Positions 8,459 to 17,618 are shown, counted from the first letter of the stretch. The stretch is DNA of 64,000 bases from Bradyrhizobium sp. cir1 (GCF_014198245.1 NZ_JACIHE010000009.1:204691-268690); one strand, 5' to 3'. The notes: generated by a model not told the origin, from the sequence alone. Translations and numbers: made by a program.

Positions 8459-9646
8459 CTACCGATGCTCGATCGCGCGGATCGCGCCACGCAGCTCCGC
8501 GAGGCCGCGCAGGCGACCGATCGCGGTGTAGCCGGGATTGGTGCGCTTGGTGGCGGCGAGATCGTCGAGCATGCGGTGACCGTGGTCGGGCCGGAACACG
8601 ATCCTCTTGTCGGGCGAACGCCGCGCGTTCTCCTTCAACAGCGCCTTGAGCACCGCGACCATGTCGACATCGCCGTCGAGATGGTCGGACTCGTAGAACG
8701 ACAGGCCGTCCGCCTCGCGCTTGGTCGCGCGCAGATGGGCGAACGCAATGCGCGGGCCGAAGCGTTCGGCCATTTCAGGCAGATTGTTCTCCGTCCGCAC
8801 GCCGAGCGAGCCCGTGCACAGGCAGATGCCGTTCGCCTTCGACGGCACGGCATCGAACAGCGCCTGATAGTCGTCGGCGCTGGATGCGATGCGCGGCAGG
8901 CCGAACAGCGGCCGCGGCGGATCGTCCGGATGCAGCGTCAGCGACACGCCGAGCTGCTCGGCGACCGGCGCAACACGCGCGAGGAACTCGGCGAGGTGCT
9001 GTCGCAAAATCTTTGGCGTGATGTCGCGATAGGTCTCGAGCCTATCGCGGAATTGCGGGATCGTCATCGGCTCGGTGGTTGAGCCCGGCAGCGCGCTGGC
9101 GATGACCATGACGAGATAGTCGATGTCGGCCTGGCTCATTTGCTCGAACAGCTTTTTCGCGCGCGCCTGCTGCTCGGGCGAATACTCCTGCACCGCCGCC
9201 GGGCGCTTCAGGATATGCAGCTCGAACGCCGCAAAGCGGTCCTGGTCGAAGCGCATGGCGCGGGCGCCGTTGGGAAGCTCCCATTCGAGATCAGTACGGC
9301 ACCAGTCCACGACCGGCATGAAGTTGTAGCAGATGATCTTGATGTCGGACGCGGCCACCGCCTCCAGGCTCGCGATCCACGCCTCGATCGACTTCGTCGC
9401 CTTGCCCCCGAGCCGCTTGACGTCGTCGGGGATCGGAATGGATTCCACCACCGACCAGGTCAGCTTTGAGCGGCCAGGCTGGCCGTTCTCGATAAAATTC
9501 TTGCGTTCCTCGACCGCCTTGCGCGTCCAGGCCTCGCCGATCGGCACCTGATGCAGCGCCGAGACGATATCGCTCGCCCCGGCCTGCCTGACGTCATCGA
9601 GTGAGACCGGATCATCGGGCCCGTACCAGCGCCATCCCTCGAGCAT
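8459..9646 (-). CDS. uxuA: Mannonate dehydratase
   Basis: This 395-residue cytoplasmic enzyme dehydrates D-mannonate to 2-keto-3-deoxy-D-gluconate. It matches the UxuA family along its full length, starting MLEGWRWYGPDDPVSLDDVRQAG and including TLHPDDPP and the metal-site region RFGPRIAFAHLR. The length is as usual for the family. It is the last gene of the operon dctP-dctQ-dctM-dehydrogenase-uxuA and begins 16 nt after the dehydrogenase stop. Its product would feed the Entner-Doudoroff lower branch, whose genes are not in this window. Confidence 0.95.
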   Translation of the reverse strand: MLEGWRWYGPDDPVSLDDVRQAGASDIVSALHQVPIGEAWTRKAVEERKNFIENGQPGRSKLTWSVVESIPIPDDVKRLGGKATKSIEAWIASLEAVAASDIKIICYNFMPVVDWCRTDLEWELPNGARAMRFDQDRFAAFELHILKRPAAVQEYSPEQQARAKKLFEQMSQADIDYLVMVIASALPGSTTEPMTIPQFRDRLETYRDITPKILRQHLAEFLARVAPVAEQLGVSLTLHPDDPPRPLFGLPRIASSADDYQALFDAVPSKANGICLCTGSLGVRTENNLPEMAERFGPRIAFAHLRATKREADGLSFYESDHLDGDVDMVAVLKALLKENARRSPDKRIVFRPDHGHRMLDDLAATKRTNPGYTAIGRLRGLAELRGAIRAIEHR

Positions 9647-9662
9647 TATGCTTCGTCTCCGA

Positions 9663-10712
9663 TCAGTTCGCGGTCAGCACGACCTTGACGCTCTGCGAGC
9701 GATCGAGCGCCAGCCGCAGCGCATCCGGCGCGGTCGACAGCGGCCGTTCGGCGGTGACCAGCGACAGGACATCGACGCTGCCGGCCGCGATCAGTTCCAC
9801 CGCGGTCATGAACTCGAAGCCGAAGCGGAACGAGCCGCGCAGGTCGATCTCCTTCGCCATCACCGCATTCGACGGCGTCGGGATCTGGCCGCCGGGCAGA
9901 TTGCCGATCTGCACCACGACGCCGCCGCGCCTGACAATGCCGATCGCGCTGGCAAGGCCCGCAGCCGTGCCCGAGACCTCGAAGGCGACGTCATAGGGAC
10001 GCGACGCCGCCTGTGCCTTCAGCCCTTCCTCGCCGGCAGAGACGTTCTCGACATGCGAGGCGCCGAGCCTGGTCGCAAAGGCCAGCGGCGCCGGCGCGAT
10101 ATCGGCCACGGTGACGTCGGCCATGCCGGCGCGGTGCGCGGCGAGCATGGTCAGAAGCCCGATCGGGCCGGCACCGAAGATGATGCCGCGCTTGCCCTCG
10201 ATATTGCCGGCGCGCGCGACCGCGTGCAGGCAGACCGCGAGCGGCTCGGCGAGCGCGGCGGCCTGGTAGGAGACATGATCCGGGATCTGCACGCACTGCG
10301 CCGGGATCGCGTCGAAGTAGTTGGCGAAGCCGCCCTGCATGTGCGGCGTCTTCGACGCCGAGCCCATGAAGTAGATGTTCTCGCACAGGTTCGGCCGGCC
10401 CTCGCGGCAGGCGACGCAATGGCCGCACCAGCGCGACGGGTTGACCGCGACGCGGTCACCGACCTTCAGGTTCGCAGCAGTGCCGGAAATCTCGACGACC
10501 TCGCCCGATATCTCATGGCCCAGCACCAGCGGCGACTTCACCACGAAGTCGCCGGTGCGGGCGTGGCGGAAATAGTGCATGTCCGAGCCGCAGATGCCGC
10601 CGGCACCGAAGCGGATGCGCACCATCCCATCTGCGAGCTTGTCGAGCGGATGCTCGATCATGCGCAGGTCTTCGGGGCCGAACAGGGTTGCGGCGAGAGC
10701 AGTCGAGGTCAT
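9663..10712 (-). CDS. Zinc-dependent L-idonate/L-gulonate 5-dehydrogenase-like enzyme
   Basis: This 349-residue medium-chain dehydrogenase has the catalytic zinc region GGICGSDMHYF (Cys near 40) with GHEISGEV, the structural zinc cysteines in CGHCVACREGRPNLC, and the NAD-binding GAGPIGLLTMLAA. It resembles L-idonate 5-dehydrogenase (IdnD). Its neighbours uxuA and uxuB instead suggest L-gulonate 5-dehydrogenase activity, making D-fructuronate for UxuB. That choice is inference from context. The ATG overlaps the dctM stop (ATGA), so it is cotranslated with the transporter. Confidence 0.85.
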   Translation of the reverse strand: MTSTALAATLFGPEDLRMIEHPLDKLADGMVRIRFGAGGICGSDMHYFRHARTGDFVVKSPLVLGHEISGEVVEISGTAANLKVGDRVAVNPSRWCGHCVACREGRPNLCENIYFMGSASKTPHMQGGFANYFDAIPAQCVQIPDHVSYQAAALAEPLAVCLHAVARAGNIEGKRGIIFGAGPIGLLTMLAAHRAGMADVTVADIAPAPLAFATRLGASHVENVSAGEEGLKAQAASRPYDVAFEVSGTAAGLASAIGIVRRGGVVVQIGNLPGGQIPTPSNAVMAKEIDLRGSFRFGFEFMTAVELIAAGSVDVLSLVTAERPLSTAPDALRLALDRSQSVKVVLTAN

Positions 10713-12115
10713 TTGGAAAGTCCCATGTATTTAGGCAGCCAGAGGGTCAGGTCGGGAATGTAGGTGATTGCGATCAGCGCGAGCATCAGCGGCACCAGCC
10801 AGGGCAGGATCGCGACCGTCGTGCGCTCGACCGAGAGCTTGGCGACGCGGGCGAGCACGAACAGCACCATGCCGAGCGGCGGATGCAACAGGCCGATCAT
10901 CAGGTTCAGCGTCATGATCAGGCCGAAATGGATCGGGTCGATGCCGAGCTTGAGCACGATCGGCAGCAGGATCGGCACCAGGATGGTGATCGCCGCCGTG
11001 GTGTCGATGAAGCAGCCGACGAACAGGATCAGCACGTTGGCGAGCGCCAGGAACACCCATTTGTTGTGGGTGATGCTGAGCATCCAGTCCGAGAGCATCT
11101 GGGCGGCCTGCGACACCGTCAGCAGCCAGGCGAAGATCGAGGCCGCGGTCACGATGAACAGCACCGAGGCCGTGGTCTCGATGGTATCGAAGGTCGCCTT
11201 GGCAACGGTCTGGAATGTCATGGTCCGGTAACGAACAAGACCGAGGAACAACGACCAGATCACCGCGGCGACGGCGGCTTCCGTCGGCGTGAACCAGCCA
11301 AGCGTCATACCGCCGATCAGGATCACCGGCGCCATCAGCGCCATCACCGCCGAGAAATCACAATACCAGTCGATCGCCAGCAGTGCACCGAGACCGATGA
11401 CGACCGCCATGTTGACCGAGAGGCCGGCGAGCACCATCAGCCAGATCGCCATCGGGAACGACAGCACGATGACGATCTCGAGCCCGGCCGAGCCGAGCTG
11501 CGGCCAGGAGAACGGCGTATCGCTGCCCCATTTGTTCCTGTGCGCGAAGTAGGTGACGGTCGCCATCATGAACAGCGTCAGGACGACGCCGGGAATGACG
11601 CCCCCCAGAAACAGCGCGCCGATCGAGACGTTCGCCATCATGCCGTAGATCACGAACGGCAGCGACGGCGGAATGATGGGCCCGAGCGTTGCCGAGGCCG
11701 CGGTGACGCCGACCGAGAACTCGGTGGAGTAGCCGTGGTCCTTCATCGCCTTGATCTCGATGGTGCCGAGGCCGGCAGCATCCGCGATCGCGGTGCCGGA
11801 CATGCCGGAGAAGATCACCGAGCCGATGATGTTGACGTGGCCGAGGCCGCCGCGCATCCAGCCGACCAGCGCGACCGCGAACTTGTAGATGCGGCCGGTG
11901 ACGCCGGCGATGTTCATGAGGTTGCCGGCCAGGATGAAGAACGGCACTGCGAGCAGTGGAAAGCTCTCGACGCCGGCGATCATGCGCTGCGCCAGCGTGA
12001 CATCAGGGGTCACGCCGCTGACCAGGATATAGAGCAGCGACGACGCGGCCATGGCGATCGCCACGGGAACGCCGAGCAGCATCAGGACGAGGAAGCCTCC
12101 AAGCAACAGCAACAT
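10709..12115 (-). CDS. dctM: TRAP transporter large permease subunit (DctM)
   Basis: This 468-residue membrane protein has about 12 hydrophobic segments and forms the ion-coupled translocation channel of a tripartite TRAP importer. Typical DctM stretches include AGLGTIEIKAM and LGPIIPPSLPFVIYG in the middle, and GMVLFVLARVAKLS at the end. The ATG at 12115 is preceded by GAAGGG and lies 4 nt after the dctQ stop. The gene context points to a sugar acid as substrate. Confidence 0.93.
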   Translation of the reverse strand: MLLLLGGFLVLMLLGVPVAIAMAASSLLYILVSGVTPDVTLAQRMIAGVESFPLLAVPFFILAGNLMNIAGVTGRIYKFAVALVGWMRGGLGHVNIIGSVIFSGMSGTAIADAAGLGTIEIKAMKDHGYSTEFSVGVTAASATLGPIIPPSLPFVIYGMMANVSIGALFLGGVIPGVVLTLFMMATVTYFAHRNKWGSDTPFSWPQLGSAGLEIVIVLSFPMAIWLMVLAGLSVNMAVVIGLGALLAIDWYCDFSAVMALMAPVILIGGMTLGWFTPTEAAVAAVIWSLFLGLVRYRTMTFQTVAKATFDTIETTASVLFIVTAASIFAWLLTVSQAAQMLSDWMLSITHNKWVFLALANVLILFVGCFIDTTAAITILVPILLPIVLKLGIDPIHFGLIMTLNLMIGLLHPPLGMVLFVLARVAKLSVERTTVAILPWLVPLMLALIAITYIPDLTLWLPKYMGLSK

Positions 12116-12119
12116 GGGA

Positions 12120-12698
12120 TTACCCTTCAAAACCGTCGTAGGCGCCAGGACGCTCGAGGATCGAATAGCCCTGTCGCAGATGCTGCAGGGCGACCTGCAC
12201 CGAGCGTGCGAACATCAGCACGAAGCCGAGCAGCACGGCGTAATAGACGTAGTCCTTGGGAAGATTGATCGTGGTCATCTGCTCGTCGCCGATGATCTGG
12301 ATGTAGACCCAGACCAGCTTGATGGCGTAGCCGAAGAAGGCGATCCGGATCAGGTCGATCGCGGTCGACAGCACGCGCGCCACCGGATGCGGCAGATAGC
12401 GGTAGACGAGGTCGACCTGGATGTGCCGCGACAGCCGCACGCACATCGAGGCGCCGATGAACACCACGCCGATCAGGCAATAGGTCGCGATCTCCTCGGT
12501 CCAGGCATAGCTGTCGTTGAGCACGTACCGGGTGAAGAACTGGAGGAAGACGGCAAGCGCCATCACCCAGAAGATCGCCAGCGCCACCCAGTCCTCGAAA
12601 GCGTAGACGCCGAGATCGACCTTCGGCGTCGCCTCCTCCTCGAAGGTATGGGCGATCTCGTCCGCGGTGATCTGCCGGTGTATTTCGACGGTCGACAT
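12120..12698 (-). CDS. dctQ: TRAP transporter small permease subunit (DctQ)
   Basis: This 192-residue protein has four membrane segments, the usual DctQ layout, with ALAVFLQFFTRYVLNDSYAWTEEIATYCLIG as the hallmark region (W-x-E-E). It partners DctM. A long hydrophilic N-terminus (about 30 residues) precedes the first segment. It is separated from dctP by a palindromic repeat. Confidence 0.92.
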   Translation of the reverse strand: MSTVEIHRQITADEIAHTFEEEATPKVDLGVYAFEDWVALAIFWVMALAVFLQFFTRYVLNDSYAWTEEIATYCLIGVVFIGASMCVRLSRHIQVDLVYRYLPHPVARVLSTAIDLIRIAFFGYAIKLVWVYIQIIGDEQMTTINLPKDYVYYAVLLGFVLMFARSVQVALQHLRQGYSILERPGAYDGFEG

Positions 12699-12716
12699 GG
12701 GTTACCTCTCTCCAAA

Positions 12717-12824
12717 TCGTCGTTCCGGGGCGACGCGTCAGCGTCGAACCCGGAACCTCGAGATTCTCAGGTGCGCAATTGCGCACCGCAGTTCTCGCTT
12801 CGCGAGCCCCGGAATGACGACTAC
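12717..12824. repeat. Palindromic repeat between dctP and dctQ
   Basis: The outer arms TCGTCGTTCCGGGG and CCCCGGAATGACGA enclose three smaller hairpins, among them the perfect palindrome GGTGCGCAATTGCGCACC (12770-12787). It lies between the dctP stop and the dctQ start, inside one operon. By analogy with repeats behind other binding-protein genes, it may stabilise the dctP message or reduce expression of the membrane subunits. Confidence 0.75.
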
Positions 12825-12828
12825 GTCG

Positions 12829-13806
12829 TCACTTGACGGCCTGGATCCGCTCCCAGTCGGCCTTGCGGTAACCAAAGGTCTCGAACGCAACGTTCTTCAG
12901 AACGATGTCGCGGAATTCGTTCTTGTCGACCTCGGTCACGGTCAGGCCCTTGTCCTTGAAGAAGGCGACCAGCTTGGCCTCGTTCTGCTTGATCTCCGCG
13001 GTCGCCTTGGCAGCGGCCTCCTGCGCGACGTCGGTGAAGATCTTCTTGTCCTCGTCGGAGAGCTTCTTCCAGAGCGCGCCCGCCACCACCGTGTTGAGAT
13101 GGTCGACGATATGGCCGGTCAGGACGATGTGCTTCTGCACCTCGTAGAACTTCTTGGCCTCGATCGTGGTCAGCGGGTTCTCCTGCGCCTCGACGGTGCC
13201 GTTCTGCAGCGCGAGATAGACTTCGGCGAAGGCGATCGGCGCGGTGTTGGCGCCGCAGGCGCGCGGCATGGCGAGGTAGGCCGGCACGTCGGGCACGCGC
13301 ATCTTCAGGCCCTTGAGGTCGGCGCAGCTCTTGATCGGCTTGTTCGACGAGGTCTGGCGCACGCCGTAATAGGTCACCGCGACGATGTGGTGGCCGCTCT
13401 TGTCCTCATAGCCCTTGGCGAGCTCCTTGAAGATGTCGCTCTTGGTGTAGGCGAGCAGATGATCGGCGTCGCGGAAGGTGTAGGGATAATAGGTCACGCC
13501 GATCGGCGCAAAACTCTTGGCCGCAAAGCTCGAGCCGGAGATGATGATGTCGACCGAGCCGAGCGAGAGGCCCTGGTTGATGTCGGCTTCCTTGCCGAGC
13601 TGCGAGGCCGGATAGACGTCGACCGTGTAGCGCCCATTGGTCCGCTTGCCGATCTCCTGCGCAGCCCAGACCGAAGCGGTGTGGAACGGCTCCGAGGTCT
13701 CATAGACATGGGCCCATTTGAGCTTGGTCTGCGCCATGCCGGCATGGGTCGTGGCAAGCATCGCCGCGGCGGAGACCGCGAGCATCATCGTCATCTTCTT
13801 TAACAC
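12829..13806 (-). CDS. dctP: TRAP transporter periplasmic solute-binding protein (DctP)
   Basis: This 325-residue protein has a signal peptide (basic VLKKMTMM, hydrophobic core, cleavage near GMAQ). The mature part is a DctP-family binding protein with AQEIGKRTNGRYTVDVYPASQLG and the conserved arginine region DLKGLKMRVPD that usually holds the ligand carboxylate. I chose GTG at 13806 with GGAGGA 8 nt upstream; the ATG at 13821 overlaps that ribosome site. The carboxylate ligand is probably a hexonate or hexuronate given the neighbours. Confidence 0.9.
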   Translation of the reverse strand: MLKKMTMMLAVSAAAMLATTHAGMAQTKLKWAHVYETSEPFHTASVWAAQEIGKRTNGRYTVDVYPASQLGKEADINQGLSLGSVDIIISGSSFAAKSFAPIGVTYYPYTFRDADHLLAYTKSDIFKELAKGYEDKSGHHIVAVTYYGVRQTSSNKPIKSCADLKGLKMRVPDVPAYLAMPRACGANTAPIAFAEVYLALQNGTVEAQENPLTTIEAKKFYEVQKHIVLTGHIVDHLNTVVAGALWKKLSDEDKKIFTDVAQEAAAKATAEIKQNEAKLVAFFKDKGLTVTEVDKNEFRDIVLKNVAFETFGYRKADWERIQAVK

Positions 13807-13876
13807 TGACTTTTCCTCCATCGTTCAAGTCTGCTTCTTGTTCGCCCGCTCCCAAACGGATGCGGGCGGCCCAATC

Positions 13877-14692
13877 TCATCGCCGTCGCGCGCTGCTGCC
13901 CGCGGCCCGCTTCTTCTTCGATGCCGGTTTCGGCTTCGATGGCTTTGCCGGCGCTCGCACTGCACGGCCGTGGTCCGAAACCGGTCCTGCCGCGCCCTCG
14001 ACGCCAAAGTTCTGCGCAAAGCGCTCTTGGGAACGCGCCAGATGATCGCGCATTGCCTTGCGCGCGGCATCCGGATCATGCGCCGCGATCGCATCGCGCA
14101 CGGCGCGATGCTCGTCGAGCGCGGTGCGCCACGTGCCCGGGCTCTCGAAATAATGCGCAAGCTTCGCGAAATAGGGATTGAGACGCTGGTCGAACAGCTC
14201 GCCGACCACGCGCACCAGAACGGCATTGCCGAGGCTTCCGGCGATCGCGACATGGAATGCGCGGTCGTGCACCATCGAGGCTTCACCGGGATGCTCGACA
14301 TTCTCCATCGCGAGAAGCGAGGCGTCGATGCGAGCGAGATCGTCCTTGGTCGCGACGCGCGCGGCCTGCTCGGCGATGGCGCTTTCCAGGAATTCGCGGG
14401 CGCGGAGCAGCTCGAACGGCCCCTCGATGACAGCAGCCGCTGCAGGCGCCGCAACGGCGGCGGGCTCGATCACGTAGATGCCGGAGCCAACGCGGATGCG
14501 GACGCGGCCTTCGACCTCGAGCGCGATCAGGGCTTCGCGCACCGTCGGCCGCGATACCTTGAGCTGCTCGGCGAGCTCGCGCTCCGTCGGCAAGCGGCTG
14601 CCGACCGCGTACTCGCCGCTGTCGATCAGGCTTCGCAATTGATCGGCGACCTGGCGATAGAGCCGTCTCGCCTCCACAGCTTCCAGCGGCAC
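13877..14692 (-). CDS. GntR/FadR family regulator (UxuR/ExuR-like)
   Basis: This 271-residue regulator has an N-terminal GntR winged helix (residues about 8-75, GEYAVGSRLPTERELAEQL and VSRPTVREALIALE) and a C-terminal FCD helical effector domain with histidine/aspartate residues that bind metal in this family. The last 25 residues are very lysine/proline rich. It is the first gene before dctP, 70 nt apart, and probably represses both that operon and uxuB through the operator at 14751-14767. Confidence 0.9.
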   Translation of the reverse strand: MPLEAVEARRLYRQVADQLRSLIDSGEYAVGSRLPTERELAEQLKVSRPTVREALIALEVEGRVRIRVGSGIYVIEPAAVAAPAAAAVIEGPFELLRAREFLESAIAEQAARVATKDDLARIDASLLAMENVEHPGEASMVHDRAFHVAIAGSLGNAVLVRVVGELFDQRLNPYFAKLAHYFESPGTWRTALDEHRAVRDAIAAHDPDAARKAMRDHLARSQERFAQNFGVEGAAGPVSDHGRAVRAPAKPSKPKPASKKKRAAGSSARRR

Positions 14693-14750
14693 GCTGGCCT
14701 CCCCGAAAGGGCCGCGGGGGTCGTCCGCCCCCGGCCCGCCAATTTTGGAA

Positions 14751-14767
14751 AATTGGTCTTACCAATT
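14751..14767. promoter_or_regulatory. GntR/UxuR-type operator
   Basis: AATTGGTCTTACCAATT has perfect 7-bp arms around 3 nt and fits the TTGGT-N3-ACCAA pattern of FadR-subfamily regulators, close to the ExuR/UxuR sites known in enterobacteria. It lies between the divergent regulator and uxuB genes, so one operator could control both directions. Confidence 0.75.
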
Positions 14768-14831
14768 GACCGGAGCATTGACCTGATACGGGCGCCATGT
14801 CAAGCAGCGGCAAAGCAAAGGGGAGACGTCC

Positions 14832-16316
14832 ATGCGCCATATTTCAACGCGCCTTGGCCGCGCCAATCTCGACCGGCTGCCGCCGTCCGTGCGCCGCCCG
14901 GCCTATGAGCGTTCGCGCGTCACGCCCGGCATCGTGCATCTCGGCCTCGGGGCTTTTCATCGCGCGCATCAGGCCGTCGTCATCGACGATTGCCTTGCGA
15001 GCGGCAGTTCGTCATGGGGCATCATCGGCGCGAGCCTGCGCAGCCCGGATACGCGCGACGCCCTCGCCCCGCAGGACCATCTCTACACCGTTGCCGTCCG
15101 TGCCGCCGAAGGCACTGAGCACCGCGTCATCGGCGCCCTGCTCGACAGCGTCGTCGCGCGCGAGAAGCCGGCGGCACTGGTCGAGCGGATGGCAGATCCC
15201 GCCATCCGCATCGTCTCGCTCACGGTCACCGAGAAGGGCTATTGCCACACGCCGCAGACCGGCGATCTCGACGAGCGGCATCCTGATGTCGTGCACGACC
15301 TCAATAATTTCGACGCGCCGCGCTCGGCGCCCGGCTTCATCGTGGCAGCGCTGGCGCGCCGGCGCGCTCAGGGACTAGCGCCCTTCACCGTGCTGTGCTG
15401 CGACAACCTCGCGGCCAACGGCCACACCGTGCAGCGGATCGTGACGCAGTTCGCCGCGCTCCGCTCCAAGGATCTCGGCAAGTGGATCGCGGATGCGGCC
15501 GCCTTTCCCTGCACCATGGTCGATCGCATCGTGCCGGAGACGACGGATGCAGACCGCGATGCGGTGTCATCCGCGCTGGGCCTGCGCGACGCCTGGCCTG
15601 TGATGACCGAGCCCTTCACGCAATGGGTGGTCGAGGACCGTTTTACGGCAGGCCGGCCCGACCTCGCCGCCGCGGGCGTCGAGCTCGTCACCGACGTCAA
15701 GCCGTTCGAGCTGATGAAGCTGCGGCTGCTCAACGCCAGCCATTCGGCGCTGGCCTATCTCGGCTATCTCGCTGTTTACGAGACCATCGCCGACACCATG
15801 CGGGATCCGCACTTTGCGCGTCTCGCCGCGCGGGTGATGGAAGAGGCCGCGGTGACGCTGACGATGCCTGCAGGCACTGACCTTGCCGGCTACCGGGCCT
15901 CGCTGCTCAAGCGTTTTTCCAATCCGGCGCTGCATCATCGCACCTGGCAGATCGCGATGGACGGCTCGCAAAAGCTGCCGCAGCGCCTGCTCGGCGCGAT
16001 GCAGGATCGCCTCGCGAGGGGCCTGCCGATCGCGACGCACGCACTCGCGGTGGCCGGCTGGATGCGCTACGTCACCGCCACCGACGAGCACGGCCGCGCC
16101 ATCGACGTGCGCGATCCCCTTGCCGCCGAGTTTGCAGGCCTGGCGCGCGAGGCTGGTCCCGTCGCCGAACGACTCGCACCCGCATTGCTCGGCGTCGGGA
16201 AGGTGTTCGGATCCCTGGGCGCCGAGCCGCGCCTGCGCGAGGCCGTCACGGCGGCGCTCGGCCGTCTCTATCAGGATGGCGCGCGGCGGGCGGTGGAGGC
16301 GCTGGTTTCGGCCTGA
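14832..16316 (+). CDS. uxuB: D-fructuronate reductase / mannitol dehydrogenase family protein
   Basis: This 494-residue NAD-dependent enzyme interconverts D-mannonate and D-fructuronate. The N-terminal nucleotide-binding part has IVHLGLGAFHRAHQ. The catalytic region has DRIVPETT and the KPFELMKLRLLNASHSALAYLG stretch, which holds the conserved lysine and the N-x-x-H pair of this polyol dehydrogenase family. The length is normal. It is divergent from the regulator-dctPQM-dehydrogenase-uxuA operon and shares its operator. Confidence 0.93.
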   Translation: MRHISTRLGRANLDRLPPSVRRPAYERSRVTPGIVHLGLGAFHRAHQAVVIDDCLASGSSSWGIIGASLRSPDTRDALAPQDHLYTVAVRAAEGTEHRVIGALLDSVVAREKPAALVERMADPAIRIVSLTVTEKGYCHTPQTGDLDERHPDVVHDLNNFDAPRSAPGFIVAALARRRAQGLAPFTVLCCDNLAANGHTVQRIVTQFAALRSKDLGKWIADAAAFPCTMVDRIVPETTDADRDAVSSALGLRDAWPVMTEPFTQWVVEDRFTAGRPDLAAAGVELVTDVKPFELMKLRLLNASHSALAYLGYLAVYETIADTMRDPHFARLAARVMEEAAVTLTMPAGTDLAGYRASLLKRFSNPALHHRTWQIAMDGSQKLPQRLLGAMQDRLARGLPIATHALAVAGWMRYVTATDEHGRAIDVRDPLAAEFAGLAREAGPVAERLAPALLGVGKVFGSLGAEPRLREAVTAALGRLYQDGARRAVEALVSA

Positions 16317-16426
16317 TCACAAAGCAGGCAGCGGCGTCCTCTATGCTGCACTGCGGTCAAAATCGAACGCAAAATCAAACGCAAGTCACGCTTGATTTTT
16401 GCCTGTCATTGCCGCACCCGAGAGGG

Positions 16427-16834
16427 ATGGCACAGGACAGCAAGGTCATCGCCGCGAACGCGGCCTTCTATGCCGCCTTCTCCACCGGCGACATCGCCGG
16501 CATGGAGCGGATGTGGGCGGACGACGACGGCATTTCCTGCATCCATCCCGGCTGGCCGGCCATCATCGGGCGCGCCACGGTGATCGGAAGCTGGCGCGAC
16601 ATCCTGCAAAACCCGCAGCGGCCGCAGATCGTCTGCGCCGAACCGCAGGCCATCGTCGACGGCGACAGCGCCCGCGTGCTCTGCATCGAGATCGTCGACG
16701 GCACCGCTTTGGCGGCTTCGAATCATTTTCGGCGCGTCGGCGACGGCTGGCGCCTGGTGCATCACCAGTCGAGCCCAATCGCCCAGATTGTCGAGCAGGC
16801 TGAGGACGATAGAACGAGCCGCCGCGTGCACTGA
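16427..16834 (+). CDS. NTF2/SnoaL-like small protein
   Basis: This 135-residue protein has a cone-shaped NTF2-like fold signature: AANAAFYAAFSTGDIAGMERMWA at the start, IHPGWPAIIGRATVIGSW in the middle and RRVGDGWRLVHHQSSP near the end. Such proteins may be enzymes or ligand binders, and no function can be assigned. The ATG at 16427 closely follows GAGAGGG. The upstream in-frame ATG at 16343 is less likely. Confidence 0.8.
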   Translation: MAQDSKVIAANAAFYAAFSTGDIAGMERMWADDDGISCIHPGWPAIIGRATVIGSWRDILQNPQRPQIVCAEPQAIVDGDSARVLCIEIVDGTALAASNHFRRVGDGWRLVHHQSSPIAQIVEQAEDDRTSRRVH

Positions 16835-16901
16835 ACGGTGCGAACACGCACGCGTGATCTACTGTGCATGGGGTTGTTTTCCGACTTTTTTGTTGGCGAC
16901 C

Positions 16902-17618
16902 TCATCCAAGCCCCGACAGATCGTCCAGCACGACCCGCGCCGCGCTGAAATCGTCGTCGCGGAAGAACATGCTGCGAGTGATGAGAACGGGAACTCCGGC
17001 GCGCGAGGCCGCGATCAGGCCGTTGGCGGAATCCTCGATCGCGACGCACATCGTGGGCTCGAGCTTCAGCCGCGCGAGAATCTCGACATAGACGTCCGGC
17101 GCCGGCTTCTTGTACCTGACATCGTCGCCGGCGACGATGGCGTCGAAATCCGCAGCCCAGCGCGTCCCCAGCGCCTGCGACAGCAGCGCATCGATGTTGC
17201 CGTACGAGGTGGTGGTCGCGATCGCGAGCCGCTGGCCGCGCGCCTTCGCCGCAGCGAGCAGTTCCGCTACGCCCGGCCGCAACGGGCAGCAGCCGGTTTC
17301 GATCAGCTCGGCGTAATGCGCGGTCTTGATGCGGTGAAGCTCGGCGATATCGCCCTCCGCCAACGGCAGAGCGATCTGCTGCCGTCCGTGATAGGCGCGC
17401 ATGCGCTCCTTGCCGCCCGTCACCCGCAGCAGGTCCTTGTAGACGGCGCGGTCCCATTGCCAGTCGAGACCGACGCGGGCAAAGGCGTGGTTGAAGGCCT
17501 GCCGGTGAAGCTCTTCGGTCTCGGCCAACGTGCCGTCGACATCGAAGATCACCGCAGCCGCGCGCCGGACCAGATCCGCTGCGCCCGGTGGCGCTAGGGT
17601 CGCCGCGTCCGCCTGCAT
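16902..17618 (-). CDS. HAD family phosphatase (CbbY/beta-phosphoglucomutase-like)
   Basis: This 238-residue HAD hydrolase has motif I VIFDVDGTLAETE near residue 21 with both catalytic aspartates, motif II in LAIATTTSYGN, the motif III lysine in YKKPAPDVYVE and motif IV in CVAIEDSANGLIAA. The inserted helical cap after motif I fits the CbbY/phosphoglycolate phosphatase group acting on sugar phosphates. I chose the ATG at 17618 with GGGAGG 8 nt upstream. The gene is divergent from the SDR gene. Confidence 0.88.
   Translation of the reverse strand: MQADAATLAPPGAADLVRRAAAVIFDVDGTLAETEELHRQAFNHAFARVGLDWQWDRAVYKDLLRVTGGKERMRAYHGRQQIALPLAEGDIAELHRIKTAHYAELIETGCCPLRPGVAELLAAAKARGQRLAIATTTSYGNIDALLSQALGTRWAADFDAIVAGDDVRYKKPAPDVYVEILARLKLEPTMCVAIEDSANGLIAASRAGVPVLITRSMFFRDDDFSAARVVLDDLSGLG

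Noticed and set aside
10688..12268. 526-codon plus-strand frame rich in D, H, Q and R
   Set aside because: It is antisense to dctM, whose membrane segments and neighbours are clear.
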